Below, piece after piece: positions 1 to 10,996 of a stretch of DNA of 64,000 bases; positions within the stretch are counted from its first letter, which is position 1, and each line of letters opens with the position of its first letter. Source of the stretch: Siphonodentalium dalli. Lineage: Eukaryota > Mollusca > Scaphopoda > Gadilida > Siphonodentaliidae. The notes below the pieces were generated by a model. It worked only from the letters and a program-made list of their open reading frames with translations. It was not told the DNA's origin and did no database searches. The stretch lies in the NCBI GenBank assembly GCA_032622095.1, contig CP136068.1, positions 151,183,151 through 151,247,150 of the forward strand. The letters run 5' to 3'. The position numbers and the translations under genes are program-made.

Positions 1-555
1 TCCAGACAGTAATTTACTTACTTCCTTCGTTTCTACGCCCAAATCTTGGACGAGACGTTACTACCATGTTGTGATCTTGTGCCTATTATAAAGCGTTATA
101 AATGCAAAATACGCTCTTTTTCGATAACATATAAGGATTCAATCAGGCAGCAACGCTCTTTAATGTTTTTGCCCAATTTCAAAGTCACTCCCACACAGTT
201 GCGCATGGTTTGCCTGTTTACTTTGATTTTTGTTTTCTTTTGGTGAAGGAAGGGTGGTGTAAACTACCGCATGCACGTACATGTATGCGAGTTTATGCAG
301 CTGAGGTTCACAGATGGTGATTGATCGATCAGACCAACGTTATCGACAAAGAGCCTCGGGGAATGCACAGTCATTTAAACTGAAAACACAAACTCTTGAG
401 GCTCATTCGTTTCTCGCGCCTTTTTTTCTTCATACAGGTGAACCACACGTTACGAGTCATAAAGTGGACTTCCTTACTAAATTTGATACGTGCAAGTGAA
501 TTACCCAATCCGAACAACTCAAATAAGACAGATGCGTCGAGAAAAACCGGGGTAC

Positions 556-560
556 AAAAA
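556..560 (-). terminator. Pol III terminator of tRNA-Leu(AAG)
   Basis: Five A on the plus strand, so TTTTT on the transcript strand, starting 6 nt after A73. This is a normal RNA polymerase III stop. The same run sits at the same unit position behind every intact AAG copy in both arrays. Confidence 0.85.
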
Positions 561-565
561 GTTGT

Positions 566-647
566 TGGCAGCGGTGGGATTCGAAACCACGCCTCCGAAG
601 AGACTGGTGCCTTAGACCAGCGCCTTAGACCGCTCGGCCACGCTACC
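566..647 (-). tRNA. tRNA-Leu-AAG: tRNA-Leu(AAG), G53T variant, probably defective
   Basis: Unit 1. The body matches the other AAG copies except that position 53 is T instead of G (plus-strand A at 586). G53-C61 closes the T-loop and is nearly invariant in tRNAs, and the base is also the second position of the B box. Both transcription and folding are therefore likely to suffer. This is the only copy in the window with this change. Confidence 0.88.
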
Positions 648-1047
648 CGATGAATTAATTTGGCAGCGCATGGTCGTTAAGTCCCGACTGACGGTTTCAG
701 TCCAAACGTATAAAACTTGTCGATGCGTCCGCGACGCAAATGTATTTTTGTGGACATTAATATATTTTGTGATCGTTCTGGAGTGAGCGAATGGCGCCAG
801 AAAGGAGAGAGACATGCTGTCCCTTCTTGATGGTCTACAATTGTGAGCAGAAAGTGCACAATTGTTTCATTTTCCCAAGGAGCCAAAATAGACAAACGGC
901 GAGATTTACATCACCCACTCGGTGGCAGATAGACGCGCGCAACGGAGTCTGCATTTGCGAGCATCTCGACCAAGATCCTGAGTGAGCAAAATTGGCGAGA
1001 AAATAAAGATTCCTGTTGACCGTTCGTTTGAGGGGATGTCACCTTGT
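648..1047. other. Spacer 1 of the unit (no gene seen)
   Basis: This spacer lies 5' of AAG and 3' of UAG with respect to transcription. I see no further RNA gene or credible protein gene. Structures present: a stem TGCGTC/GACGCA at 724-738, a pair of ACAATTGT palindromes at 837-844 and 858-865, and a TTTTATA-like stretch about 60 bp upstream of the AAG gene. Variable sites useful for tracing units are A/G at the TATA-like stretch and C/A at 952. The same applies to the matching interval of every unit. Confidence 0.7.
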
Positions 1048-1083
1048 TGCCGCGCGGCAGTTGCTTCGAAAAAAACGAAGCAA
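1048..1083. repeat. Twin inverted repeats in the tRNA-Leu(UAG) trailer
   Basis: TGCCGCGCGGCA (1048-1059) is a perfect 12-bp palindrome. Right beside it, TTGCTTCG and CGAAGCAA (1061-1068, 1076-1083) form an 8-bp stem around seven A. Both lie just beyond the first T-run of the UAG gene. They recur in every left unit except unit 27, where the first palindrome is broken at about 32955-32965. Right-array subfamily B units carry CTAAGC, which puts a mismatch in the second stem. The role is unknown; a fail-safe termination structure is one possibility. Confidence 0.6.
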
Positions 1084-1087
1084 AAAA
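1082..1087 (-). terminator. Pol III terminator of tRNA-Leu(UAG)
   Basis: Six T on the transcript strand about 12 nt past A73, followed by a second T7 run at 1069-1075 that could act as a backup. The run is present behind every UAG copy. In right-array subfamily B units the neighbouring bases differ (GATTT instead of GGTTT on the plus strand) but the T-run stays. Confidence 0.85.
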
Positions 1088-1098
1088 GGTTTACTTTT

Positions 1099-1180
1099 TG
1101 GCAGCGGTGGGATTCGAACCCACGCCTCCGAAGAGACTGGTGCCTAAAACCAGCGCCTTAGACCACTCGGCCACGCTACC
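1099..1180 (-). tRNA. tRNA-Leu-UAG: tRNA-Leu(UAG)
   Basis: Unit 1. This is a canonical 82-nt class II leucine tRNA gene without intron, counted from G1 to the discriminator A73. The acceptor stem is GGTAGCG with CGCTGCC (one U3-G70 wobble). The D-arm contains the A box TGGCCGAGTGG. The anticodon stem CTGGT/ACCAG encloses loop TTTAGGC with anticodon TAG. The long variable arm is a CTC/GAG stem with a TTCG loop, and the T-arm GTGGG/CCCAC encloses TTCGAAT and contains the B box GGTTCGAATCC. CCA is not encoded. It should decode CUA and, by wobble, CUG. It differs from the AAG gene in the same unit at only three bases. The T6 terminator lies 11 nt past the 3' end. Confidence 0.98.
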
Positions 1181-1787
1181 AGACGATAAGTTTGCAACAC
1201 ACTGTCCCAAAACCATTGAGACATGATTCCAGACAGTAATTTACTTACTTCCTTCGTTTCTACGCCCAAATCTTGGACGAGACGTTACTACCATGTTGTG
1301 ATCTTGTGCCTATTATAAAGCGTTATAAATGCAAAATACGCTCTTTTTCGATAACATATAAGGATTCAATCAGGCAGCAACGCTCTTTAATGTTTTTGCC
1401 CAATTTCAAAGTCACTCCCACACAGTTGCGCATGGTTTGCCTGTTTACTTTGATTTTTGTTTTCTTTTGGTGAAGGAAGGGTGGTGTAAACTACCGCATG
1501 CACGTACATGTATGCGAGTTTATGCAGCTGAGGTTCACAGATGGTGATTGATCGATCAGACCAACGTTATCGACAAAGAGCCTCGGGGAATGCACAGTCA
1601 TTTAAACTGAAAACACAAACTCTTGAGGCTCATTCGTTTCTCGCGCCTTTTTTTCTTCATACAGGTGAACCACACGTTACGAGTCATAAAGTGGACTTCC
1701 TTACTAAATTTGATACGTGCAAGTGAATTACCCAATCCGAACAACTCAAATAAGACAGATGCGTCGAGAAAAACCGGGGTACAAAAA
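1181..1787. other. Spacer 2 of the unit (no gene seen)
   Basis: This spacer lies 5' of UAG and 3' of the next unit's AAG. It is AT-rich with T-runs and contains the palindrome TGATCGATCA (unit position 322-331) and GCATGCACGTACATGTATGC (near unit position 268-287). A variable site, ATAACAT or ATACCAT near unit position 127, defines spacer subfamilies. Short open frames cross it in every unit but have no recognisable domain and end in or run through the tRNA genes. Confidence 0.7.
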
Positions 1788-1792
1788 GTTGT

Positions 1793-1874
1793 TGGCAGCG
1801 GTGGGATTCGAACCCACGCCTCCGAAGAGACTGGTGCCTTAGACCAGCGCCTTAGACCGCTCGGCCACGCTACC
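1793..1874 (-). tRNA. tRNA-Leu-AAG: tRNA-Leu(AAG)
   Basis: Unit 2, the reference copy of the AAG gene. It is an 82-nt intronless class II tRNA gene. The A box is TGGCCGAGCGG and the B box GGTTCGAATCC. Anticodon stem CTGGT/ACCAG encloses loop CTAAGGC with anticodon AAG. The variable arm and T-arm are identical to those of the UAG gene, and the discriminator is A73. In eukaryotes A34 of this tRNA is deaminated to inosine, so it reads CUU, CUC and CUA. The AAG anticodon with internal Pol III boxes and no encoded CCA marks a nuclear eukaryotic gene. Human tRNA-Leu(AAG), as I recall it, differs mainly in the anticodon-stem and variable-arm bases. Confidence 0.98.
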
Positions 1875-2325
1875 CGATGAATTAATTTGGCAGCGCATGG
1901 TCGTTAAGTCCCGACTGACGGTTTCAGTCCAAACATATAAAACTTGTCGATGCGTCCGCGACGCAAATGTATTTTTGTGGACATTAATATATTTTGTGTT
2001 CGTTCTGGAGTGAGCGAATGGCGCCAGAAAGGAGAGAGACATGCTGTCCCTTCTTGATGGTCTACAATTGTGAGCAGAAAGTGCACAATTGTTTCATTTT
2101 CCCAAGGAGCAAAAATAGACAAACGGCGAGATTTACATCACCCACTCGGTGGCAGATAGACGCGCGCAACGGAGTCTGAATTTGCGAGCATCTCGACCAA
2201 GATCCTGAGTGAGCAAAATTGGCGAGAAAATAAAGATTCCTGTTGACCGTTCGTTTGAGGGGATGTCACCTTGTTGCCGCGCGGCAGTTGCTTCGAAAAA
2301 AACGAAGCAAAAAAGGTTTACTTTT

Positions 2326-2407
2326 TGGCAGCGGTGGGATTCGAACACACGCCTCCGAAGAGACTGGTGCCTAAAACCAGCGCCTTAGACCACTCGGCCA
2401 CGCTACC
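2326..2407 (-). tRNA. tRNA-Leu-UAG: tRNA-Leu(UAG), T52 variant
   Basis: Unit 2, reference copy of the variant. The body is as in unit 1 except that plus-strand base 2347 is A, so position 52 is T instead of G. This gives a T52-C62 mismatch in the middle of the T-stem and changes the first B-box base (TGTTCGAATCC). Acceptor, D-arm, anticodon and variable arm are intact. It may be weakly transcribed, or made and degraded; the sequence alone does not say which. Confidence 0.92.
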
Positions 2408-3019
2408 AGACGATAAGTTTGCAACACACTGTCCCAAAACCATTGAGACATGATTCCAGACAGTAATTTACTTACTTCCTTCGTTTCTACGCCCAAATCT
2501 TGGACGAGACGTTACTACCATGTTGTGATCTTGTGCCTATTATAAAGCGTTATAAATGCAAAATACGCTCTTTTTCGATAACATATAAGGATTCAATCAG
2601 GCAGCAACGCTCTTTAATGTTTTTGCCCAATTTCAAAGTCACTCCCACACAGTTGCGCATGGTTTGCCTGTTTACTTTGATTTTTGTTTTCTTTTGGTGA
2701 AGGAAGGGTGGTGTAAACTACCGCATGCACGTACATGTATGCGAGTTTATGCAGCTGAGGTTCACAGATGGTGATTGATCGATCAGACCAACGTTATCGA
2801 CAAAGAGCCTCGGGGAATGCACAGTCATTTAAACTGAAAACACAAACTCTTGAGGCTCATTCGTTTCTCGCGCCTTTTTTTCTTCATACAGGTGAACCAC
2901 ACGTTACGAGTCATAAAGTGGACTTCCTTACTAAATTTGATACGTGCAAGTGAATTACCCAATCCGAACAACTCAAATAAGACAGATGCGTCGAGAAAAA
3001 CCGGGGTACAAAAAGTTGT

Positions 3020-3101
3020 TGGCAGCGGTGGGATTCGAACCCACGCCTCCGAAGAGACTGGTGCCTTAGACCAGCGCCTTAGACCGCTCGGCCACGCTAC
3101 C
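3020..3101 (-). tRNA. tRNA-Leu-AAG: tRNA-Leu(AAG)
   Basis: Unit 3; canonical body. Confidence 0.97.
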
Positions 3102-3552
3102 CGATGAATTAATTTGGCAGCGCATGGTCGTTAAGTCCCGACTGACGGTTTCAGTCCAAACATATAAAACTTGTCGATGCGTCCGCGACGCAAATGTATT
3201 TTTGTGGACATTAATATATTTTGTGTTCGTTCTGGAGTGAGCGAATGGCGCCAGAAAGGAGAGAGACATGCTGTCCCTTCTTGATGGTCTACAATTGTGA
3301 GCAGAAAGTGCACAATTGTTTCATTTTCCCAAGGAGCAAAAATAGACAAACGGCGAGATTTACATCACCCACTCGGTGGCAGATAGACGCGCGCAACGGA
3401 GTCTGAATTTGCGAGCATCTCGACCAAGATCCTGAGTGAGCAAAATTGGCGAGAAAATAAAGATTCCTGTTGACCGTTCGTTTGAGGGGATGTCACCTTG
3501 TTGCCGCGCGGCAGTTGCTTCGAAAAAAACGAAGCAAAAAAGGTTTACTTTT

Positions 3553-3634
3553 TGGCAGCGGTGGGATTCGAACACACGCCTCCGAAGAGACTGGTGCCTA
3601 AAACCAGCGCCTTAGACCACTCGGCCACGCTACC
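3553..3634 (-). tRNA. tRNA-Leu-UAG: tRNA-Leu(UAG), T52 variant
   Basis: Unit 3; carries T52. Confidence 0.92.
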
Positions 3635-4246
3635 AGACGATAAGTTTGCAACACACTGTCCCAAAACCATTGAGACATGATTCCAGACAGTAATTTACTT
3701 ACTTCCTTCGTTTCTACGCCCAAATCTTGGACGAGACGTTACTACCATGTTGTGATCTTGTGCCTATTATAAAGCGTTATAAATGCAAAATACGCTCTTT
3801 TTCGATATCATATAAGGATTCAATCAGGCAGCAACGCTCTTTAATGTTTTTGCCCAATTTCAAAGTCACTCCCACACAGTTGCGCATGGTTTGCCTGTTT
3901 ACTTTGATTTTTGTTTTCTTTTGGTGAAGGAAGGGTGGTGTAAACTACCGCATGCACGTACATGTATGCGAGTTTATGCAGCTGAGGTTCACAGATGGTG
4001 ATTGATCGATCAGACCAACGTTATCGACAAAGAGCCTCGGGGAATGCACAGTCATTTAAACTGAAAACACAAACTCTTGAGGCTCATTCGTTTCTCGCGC
4101 CTTTTTTTCTTCATACAGGTGAACCACACGTTACGAGTCATAAAGTGGACTTCCTTACTAAATTTGATACGTGCAAGTGAATTACCCAATCCGAACAACT
4201 CAAATAAGACAGATGCGTCGAGAAAAACCGGGGTACAAAAAGTTGT

Positions 4247-4328
4247 TGGCAGCGGTGGGATTCGAACCCACGCCTCCGAAGAGACTGGTGCCTTAGACCA
4301 GCGCCTTAGACCGCTCGGCCACGCTACC
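4247..4328 (-). tRNA. tRNA-Leu-AAG: tRNA-Leu(AAG)
   Basis: Unit 4; canonical body. Confidence 0.97.
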
Positions 4329-4779
4329 CGATGAATTAATTTGGCAGCGCATGGTCGTTAAGTCCCGACTGACGGTTTCAGTCCAAACGTATAAAACTTG
4401 TCGATGCGTCCGCGACGCAAATGTATTTTTGTGGACATTAATATATTTTGTGTTCGTTCTGGAGTGAGCGAATGGCGCCAGAAAGGAGAGAGACATGCTG
4501 TCCCTTCTTGATGGTCTACAATTGTGAGCAGAAAGTGCACAATTGTTTCATTTTCCCAAGGAGCAAAAATAGACAAACGGCGAGATTTACATCACCCACT
4601 CGGTGGCAGATAGACGCGCGCAACGGAGTCTGCATTTGCGAGCATCTCGACCAAGATCCTGAGTGAGCAAAATTGGCGAGAAAATAAAGATTCCTGTTGA
4701 CCGTTCGTTTGAGGGGATGTCACCTTGTTGCCGCGCGGCAGTTGCTTCGAAAAAAACGAAGCAAAAAAGGTTTACTTTT

Positions 4780-4861
4780 TGGCAGCGGTGGGATTCGAAC
4801 CCACGCCTCCGAAGAGACTGGTGCCTAAAACCAGCGCCTTAGACCACTCGGCCACGCTACC
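4780..4861 (-). tRNA. tRNA-Leu-UAG: tRNA-Leu(UAG)
   Basis: Unit 4; one of the few left-array copies with the canonical G52. Confidence 0.97.
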
Positions 4862-5473
4862 AGACGATAAGTTTGCAACACACTGTCCCAAAACCATTGA
4901 GAAATGATTCCAGACAGTAATTTACTTACTTCCTTCGTTTCTACGCCCAAATCTTGGACGAGACGTTACTACCATGTTGTGATCTTGTGCCTATTATAAA
5001 GCGTTATAAATGCAAAATACGCTCTTTTTCGATACCATATAAGGATTCAATCAGGCAGCAACGCTCTTTAATGTTTTTGCCCAATTTCAAAGTCACTCCC
5101 ACACAGTTGCGCATGGTTTGCCTGTTTACTTTGATTTTTGTTTTCTTTTGGTGAAGGAAGGGTGGTGTAAACTACCGCATGCACGTACATGTATGCGAGT
5201 TTATGCAGCTGAGGTTCACAGATGGTGATTGATCGATCAGACCAACGTTATCGACAAAGAGCCTCGGGGAATGCACAGTCATTTAAACTGAAAACACAAA
5301 CTCTTGAGGCTCATTCGTTTCTCGCGCCTTTTTTTCTTCATACAGGTGAACCACACGTTACGAGTCATAAAGTGGACTTCCTTACTAAATTTGATACGTG
5401 CAAGTGAATTACCCAAACCGAACAACTCAAATAAGACAGATGCGTCGAGAAAACCCGGGGTACAAAAAGTTGT

Positions 5474-5555
5474 TGGCAGCGGTGGGATTCGAACCCACGC
5501 CTCAGAAGAGACTGGTGCCTTAGACCAGCGCCTTAGACCGCTCGGCCACGCTACC
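5474..5555 (-). tRNA. tRNA-Leu-AAG: tRNA-Leu(AAG), variable-loop variant
   Basis: Unit 5; the variable-arm tetraloop reads TTCT instead of TTCG. The change is shared only with unit 6 and is probably tolerated, since no pair is lost. Confidence 0.96.
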
Positions 5556-6006
5556 CGATGAATTAATTTGGCAGCGCATGGTCGTTAAGTCCCGACTGAC
5601 GGTTTCAGTCCAAACGTATAAAACTTGTCGATGCGTCCGCGACGCAAATGTATTTTTGTGGACATTAATATATTTTGTGTTCGTTCTGGAGTGAGCGAAT
5701 GGCGCCAGAAAGGAGAGAGACATGCTGTCCCTTCTTGATGGTCTACAATTGTGAGCAGAAAGTGCACAATTGTTTCATTTTCCCAAGGAGCAAAAATAGA
5801 CAAACGGCGAGATTTACATCACCCACTCGGTGGCAGATAGACGCGCGCAACGGAGTCTGCATTTGCGAGCATCTCGACCAAGATCCTGAGTGAGCAAAAT
5901 TGGCGAGAAAATAAAGATTCCTGTTGACCGTTCGTTTGAGGGGATGTCACCTTGTTGCCGCGCGGCAGTTGCTTCGAAAAAAACGAAGCAAAAAAGGTTT
6001 ACTTTT

Positions 6007-6088
6007 TGGCAGCGGTGGGATTCGAACCCACGCCTCCGAAGAGACTGGTGCCTAAAACCAGCGCCTTAGACCACTCGGCCACGCTACC
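6007..6088 (-). tRNA. tRNA-Leu-UAG: tRNA-Leu(UAG)
   Basis: Unit 5; canonical G52. Confidence 0.97.
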
Positions 6089-6700
6089 AGACGATAAGTT
6101 TGCAACACACTGTCCCAAAACCATTGAGAAATGATTCCAGACAGTAATTTACTTACTTCCTTCGTTTCTACGCCCAAATCTTGGACGAGACGTTACTACC
6201 ATGTTGTGATCTTGTGCCTATTATAAAGCGTTATAAATGCAAAATACGCTCTTTTTCGATACCATATAAGGATTCAATCAGGCAGCAACGCTCTTTAATG
6301 TTTTTGCCCAATTTCAAAGTCACTCCCACACAGTTGCGCATGGTTTGCCTGTTTACTTTGATTTTTGTTTTCTTTTGGTGAAGGAAGGGTGGTGTAAACT
6401 ACCGCATGCACGTACATGTATGCGAGTTTATGCAGCTGAGGTTCACAGATGGTGATTGATCGATCAGACCAACGTTATCGACAAAGAGCCTCGGGGAATG
6501 CACAGTCATTTAAACTGAAAACACAAACTCTTGAGGCTCATTCGTTTCTCGCGCCTTTTTTTCTTCATACAGGTGAACCACACGTTACGAGTCATAAAGT
6601 GGACTTCCTTACTAAATTTGATACGTGCAAGTGAATTACCCAAACCGAACAACTCAAATAAGACAGATGCGTCGAGAAAACCCGGGGTACAAAAAGTTGT

Positions 6701-6782
6701 TGGCAGCGGTGGGATTCGAACCCACGCCTCAGAAGAGACTGGTGCCTTAGACCAGCGCCTTAGACCGCTCGGCCACGCTACC
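6701..6782 (-). tRNA. tRNA-Leu-AAG: tRNA-Leu(AAG), variable-loop variant
   Basis: Unit 6; same TTCT variable loop as unit 5, with matching spacer changes, so units 5 and 6 are recent duplicates over this interval. Confidence 0.96.
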
Positions 6783-7233
6783 CGATGAATTAATTTGGCA
6801 GCGCATGGTCGTTAAGTCCCGACTGACGGTTTCAGTCCAAACATATAAAACTTGTCGATGCGTCCGCGACGCAAATGTATTTTTGTGGACATTAATATAT
6901 TTTGTGTTCGTTCTGGAGTGAGCGAATGGCGCCAGAAAGGAGAGAGACATGCTGTCCCTTCTTGATGGTCTACAATTGTGAGCAGAAAGTGCACAATTGT
7001 TTCATTTTCCCAAAGAGCAAAAATAGACAAACGGCGAGATTTACATCACCCACTCGGTGGCAGATAGACGCGCGCAACGGAGTCTGAATTTGCGAGCATC
7101 TCGACCAAGATCCTGAGTGAGCAAAATTGGCGAGAAAATAAAGATTCCTGTTGACCGTTCGTTTGAGGGGATGTCACCTTGTTGCCGCGCGGCAGTTGCT
7201 TCGAAAAAAACGAAGCAAAAAAGCTTTACTTTT

Positions 7234-7315
7234 TGGCAGCGGTGGGATTCGAACACACGCCTCCGAAGAGACTGGTGCCTAAAACCAGCGCCTTAGACCA
7301 CTCGGCCACGCTACC
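7234..7315 (-). tRNA. tRNA-Leu-UAG: tRNA-Leu(UAG), T52 variant
   Basis: Unit 6; carries T52. The trailer has AAGCTTT instead of AAGGTTT. Confidence 0.92.
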
Positions 7316-7927
7316 AGACGATAAGTTTGCAACACACTGTCCCAAAACCATTGAGACATGATTCCAGACAGTAATTTACTTACTTCCTTCGTTTCTACGC
7401 CCAAATCTTGGACGAGACGTTACTACCATGTTGTGATCTTGTGCCTATTATAAAGCGTTATAAATGCAAAATACGCTCTTTTTCGATAACATATAAGGAT
7501 TCAATCAGGCAGCAACGCTCTTTAATGTTTTTGCCCAATTTCAAAGTCACTCCCACACAGTTGCGCATGGTTTGCCTGTTTACTTTGATTTTTGTTTTCT
7601 TTTGGTGAAGGAAGGGTGGTGTAAACTACCGCATGCACGTACATGTATGCGAGTTTATGCAGCTGAGGTTCACAGATGGTGATTGATCGATCAGACCAAC
7701 GTTATCGACAAAGAGCCTCGGGGAATGCACAGTCATTTAAACTGAAAACACAAACTCTTGAGGCTCATTCGTTTCTCGCGCCTTTTTTTCTTCATACAGG
7801 TGAACCACACGTTACGAGTCATAAAGTGGACTTCCTTACTAAATTTGATACGTGCAAGTGAATTACCCAATCCGAACAACTCAAATAAGACAGATGCGTC
7901 GAGAAAAACCGGGGTACAAAAAGTTGT

Positions 7928-8009
7928 TGGCAGCGGTGGGATTCGAACCCACGCCTCCGAAGAGACTGGTGCCTTAGACCAGCGCCTTAGACCGCTCGGC
8001 CACGCTACC
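7928..8009 (-). tRNA. tRNA-Leu-AAG: tRNA-Leu(AAG)
   Basis: Unit 7; canonical body. Confidence 0.97.
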
Positions 8010-8460
8010 CGATGAATTAATTTGGCAGCGCATGGTCGTTAAGTCCCGACTGACGGTTTCAGTCCAAACATATAAAACTTGTCGATGCGTCCGCGACGCA
8101 AATGTATTTTTGTGGACATTAATATATTTTGTGTTCGTTCTGGAGTGAGCGAATGGCGCCAGAAAGGAGAGAGACATGCTGTCCCTTCTTGATGGTCTAC
8201 AATTGTGAGCAGAAAGTGCACAATTGTTTCATTTTCCCAAGGAGCAAAAATAGACAAACGGCGAGATTTACATCACCCACTCGGTGGCAGATAGACGCGC
8301 GCAACGGAGTCTGAATTTGCGAGCATCTCGACCAAGATCCTGAGTGAGCATAATTGGCGAGAAAATAAAGATTCCTGTTGACCGTTCGTTTGAGGGGATG
8401 TCACCTTGTTGCCGCGCGGCAGTTGCTTCGAAAAAAACGAAGCAAAAAAGGTTTACTTTT

Positions 8461-8542
8461 TGGCAGCGGTGGGATTCGAACACACGCCTCCGAAGAGACT
8501 GGTGCCTAAAACCAGCGCCTTAGACCACTCGGCCACGCTACC
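8461..8542 (-). tRNA. tRNA-Leu-UAG: tRNA-Leu(UAG), T52 variant
   Basis: Unit 7; carries T52. The spacer has GAGCATAATTGG, shared only with unit 26. Confidence 0.92.
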
Positions 8543-9154
8543 AGACGATAAGTTTGCAACACACTGTCCCAAAACCATTGAGACATGATTCCAGACAGTA
8601 ATTTACTTACTTCCTTCGTTTCTACGCCCAAATCTTGGACGAGACGTTACTACCATGTTGTGATCTTGTGCCTATTATAAAGCGTTATAAATGCAAAATA
8701 CGCTCTTTTTCGATAACATATAAGGATTCAATCAGGCAGCAACGCTCTTTAATGTTTTTGCCCAATTTCAAAGTCACTCCCACACAGTTGCGCATGGTTT
8801 GCCTGTTTACTTTGATTTTTGTTTTCTTTTGGTGAAGGAAGGGTGGTGTAAACTACCGCATGCACGTACATGTATGCGAGTTTATGCAGCTGAGGTTCAC
8901 AGATGGTGATTGATCGATCAGACCAACGTTATCGACAAAGAGCCTCGGGGAATGCACAGTCATTTAAACTGAAAACACAAACTCTTGAGGCTCATTCGTT
9001 TCTCGCGCCTTTTTTTCTTCATACAGGTGAACCACACGTTACGAGTCATAAAGTGGACTTCCTTACTAAATTTGATACGTGCAAGTGAATTACCCAATCC
9101 GAACAACTCAAATAAGACAGATGCGTCGAGAAAAACCGGGGTACAAAAAGTTGT

Positions 9155-9236
9155 TGGCAGCGGTGGGATTCGAACCCACGCCTCCGAAGAGACTGGTGCC
9201 TTAGACCAGCGCCTTAGACCGCTCGGCCACGCTACC
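9155..9236 (-). tRNA. tRNA-Leu-AAG: tRNA-Leu(AAG)
   Basis: Unit 8; canonical body. Confidence 0.97.
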
Positions 9237-9687
9237 CGATGAATTAATTTGGCAGCGCATGGTCGTTAAGTCCCGACTGACGGTTTCAGTCCAAACATAT
9301 AAAACTTGTCGATGCGTCCGCGACGCAAATGTATTTTTGTGGACATTAATATATTTTGTGTTCGTTCTGGAGTGAGCGAATGGCGCCAGAAAGGAGAGAG
9401 ACATGCTGTCCCTTCTTGATGGTCTACAATTGTGAGCAGAAAGTGCACAATTGTTTCATTTTCCCAAGGAGCAAAAATAGACAAACGGCGAGATTTACAT
9501 CACCCACTCGGTGGCAGATAGACGCGCGCAACGGAGTCTGAATTTGCGAGCATCTCGACCAAGATCCTGAGTGAGCAAAATTGGCGAGAAAATAAAGATT
9601 CCTGTTGACCGTTCGTTTGAGGGGATGTCACCTTGTTGCCGCGCGGCAGTTGCTTCGAAAAAAACGAAGCAAAAAAGGTTTACTTTT

Positions 9688-9769
9688 TGGCAGCGGTGGG
9701 ATTCGAACACACGCCTCCGAAGAGACTGGTGCCTAAAACCAGCGCCTTAGACCACTCGGCCACGCTACC
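9688..9769 (-). tRNA. tRNA-Leu-UAG: tRNA-Leu(UAG), T52 variant
   Basis: Unit 8; carries T52. Confidence 0.92.
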
Positions 9770-10381
9770 AGACGATAAGTTTGCAACACACTGTCCCAAA
9801 ACCATTGAGACATGATTCCAGACAGTAATTTACTTACTTCCTTCGTTTCTACGCCCAAATCTTGGACGAGACGTTACTACCATGTTGTGATCTTGTGCCT
9901 ATTATAAAGCGTTATAAATGCAAAATACGCTCTTTTTCGATAACATATAAGGATTCAATCAGGCAGCAACGCTCTTTAATGTTTTTGCCCAATTTCAAAG
10001 TCACTCCCACACAGTTGCGCATGGTTTGCCTGTTTACTTTGATTTTTGTTTTCTTTTGGTGAAGGAAGGGTGGTGTAAACTACCGCATGCACGTACATGT
10101 ATGCGAGTTTATGCAGCTGAGGTTCACAGATGGTGATTGATCGATCAGACCAACGTTATCGACAAAGAGCCTCGGGGAATGCACAGTCATTTAAACTGAA
10201 AACACAAACTCTTGAGGCTCATTCGTTTCTCGCGCCTTTTTTTCTTCATACAGGTGAACCACACGTTACGAGTCATAAAGTGGACTTCCTTACTAAATTT
10301 GATACGTGCAAGTGAATTACCCAATCCGAACAACTCAAATAAGACAGATGCGTCGAGAAAAACCGGGGTACAAAAAGTTGT

Positions 10382-10463
10382 TGGCAGCGGTGGGATTCGA
10401 ACCCACGCCTCCGAAGAGACTGGTGCCTTAGACCAGCGCCTTAGACCGCTCGGCCACGCTACC
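10382..10463 (-). tRNA. tRNA-Leu-AAG: tRNA-Leu(AAG)
   Basis: Unit 9; canonical body. Confidence 0.97.
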
Positions 10464-10914
10464 CGATGAATTAATTTGGCAGCGCATGGTCGTTAAGTCC
10501 CGACTGACGGTTTCAGTCCAAACATATAAAACTTGTCGATGCGTCCGCGACGCAAATGTATTTTTGTGGACATTAATATATTTTGTGTTCGTTCTGGAGT
10601 GAGCGAATGGCGCCAGAAAGGAGAGAGACATGCTGTCCCTTCTTGATGGTCTACAATTGTGAGCAGAAAGTGCACAATTGTTTCATTTTCCCAAGGAGCA
10701 AAAATAGACAAACGGCGAGATTTACATCACCCACTCGGTGGCAGATAGACGCGCGCAACGGAGTCTGAATTTGCGAGCATCTCGACCAAGATCCTGAGTG
10801 AGCAAAATTGGCGAGAAAATAAAGATTCCTGTTGACCGTTCGTTTGAGGGGATGTCACCTTGTTGCCGCGCGGCAGTTGCTTCGAAAAAAACGAAGCAAA
10901 AAAGGTTTACTTTT

Positions 10915-10996
10915 TGGCAGCGGTGGGATTCGAACACACGCCTCCGAAGAGACTGGTGCCTAAAACCAGCGCCTTAGACCACTCGGCCACGCTACC
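10915..10996 (-). tRNA. tRNA-Leu-UAG: tRNA-Leu(UAG), T52 variant
   Basis: Unit 9; carries T52. Confidence 0.92.

Noticed and set aside
396-653. Repeated 60-112-codon open frames in every unit, on both strands
   Set aside because: They run through the tRNA genes in antisense or sense, have non-ATG starts in places, lack domains, and change freely (stop or extension) with single spacer variants. The repetition comes from the array, not from protein conservation.
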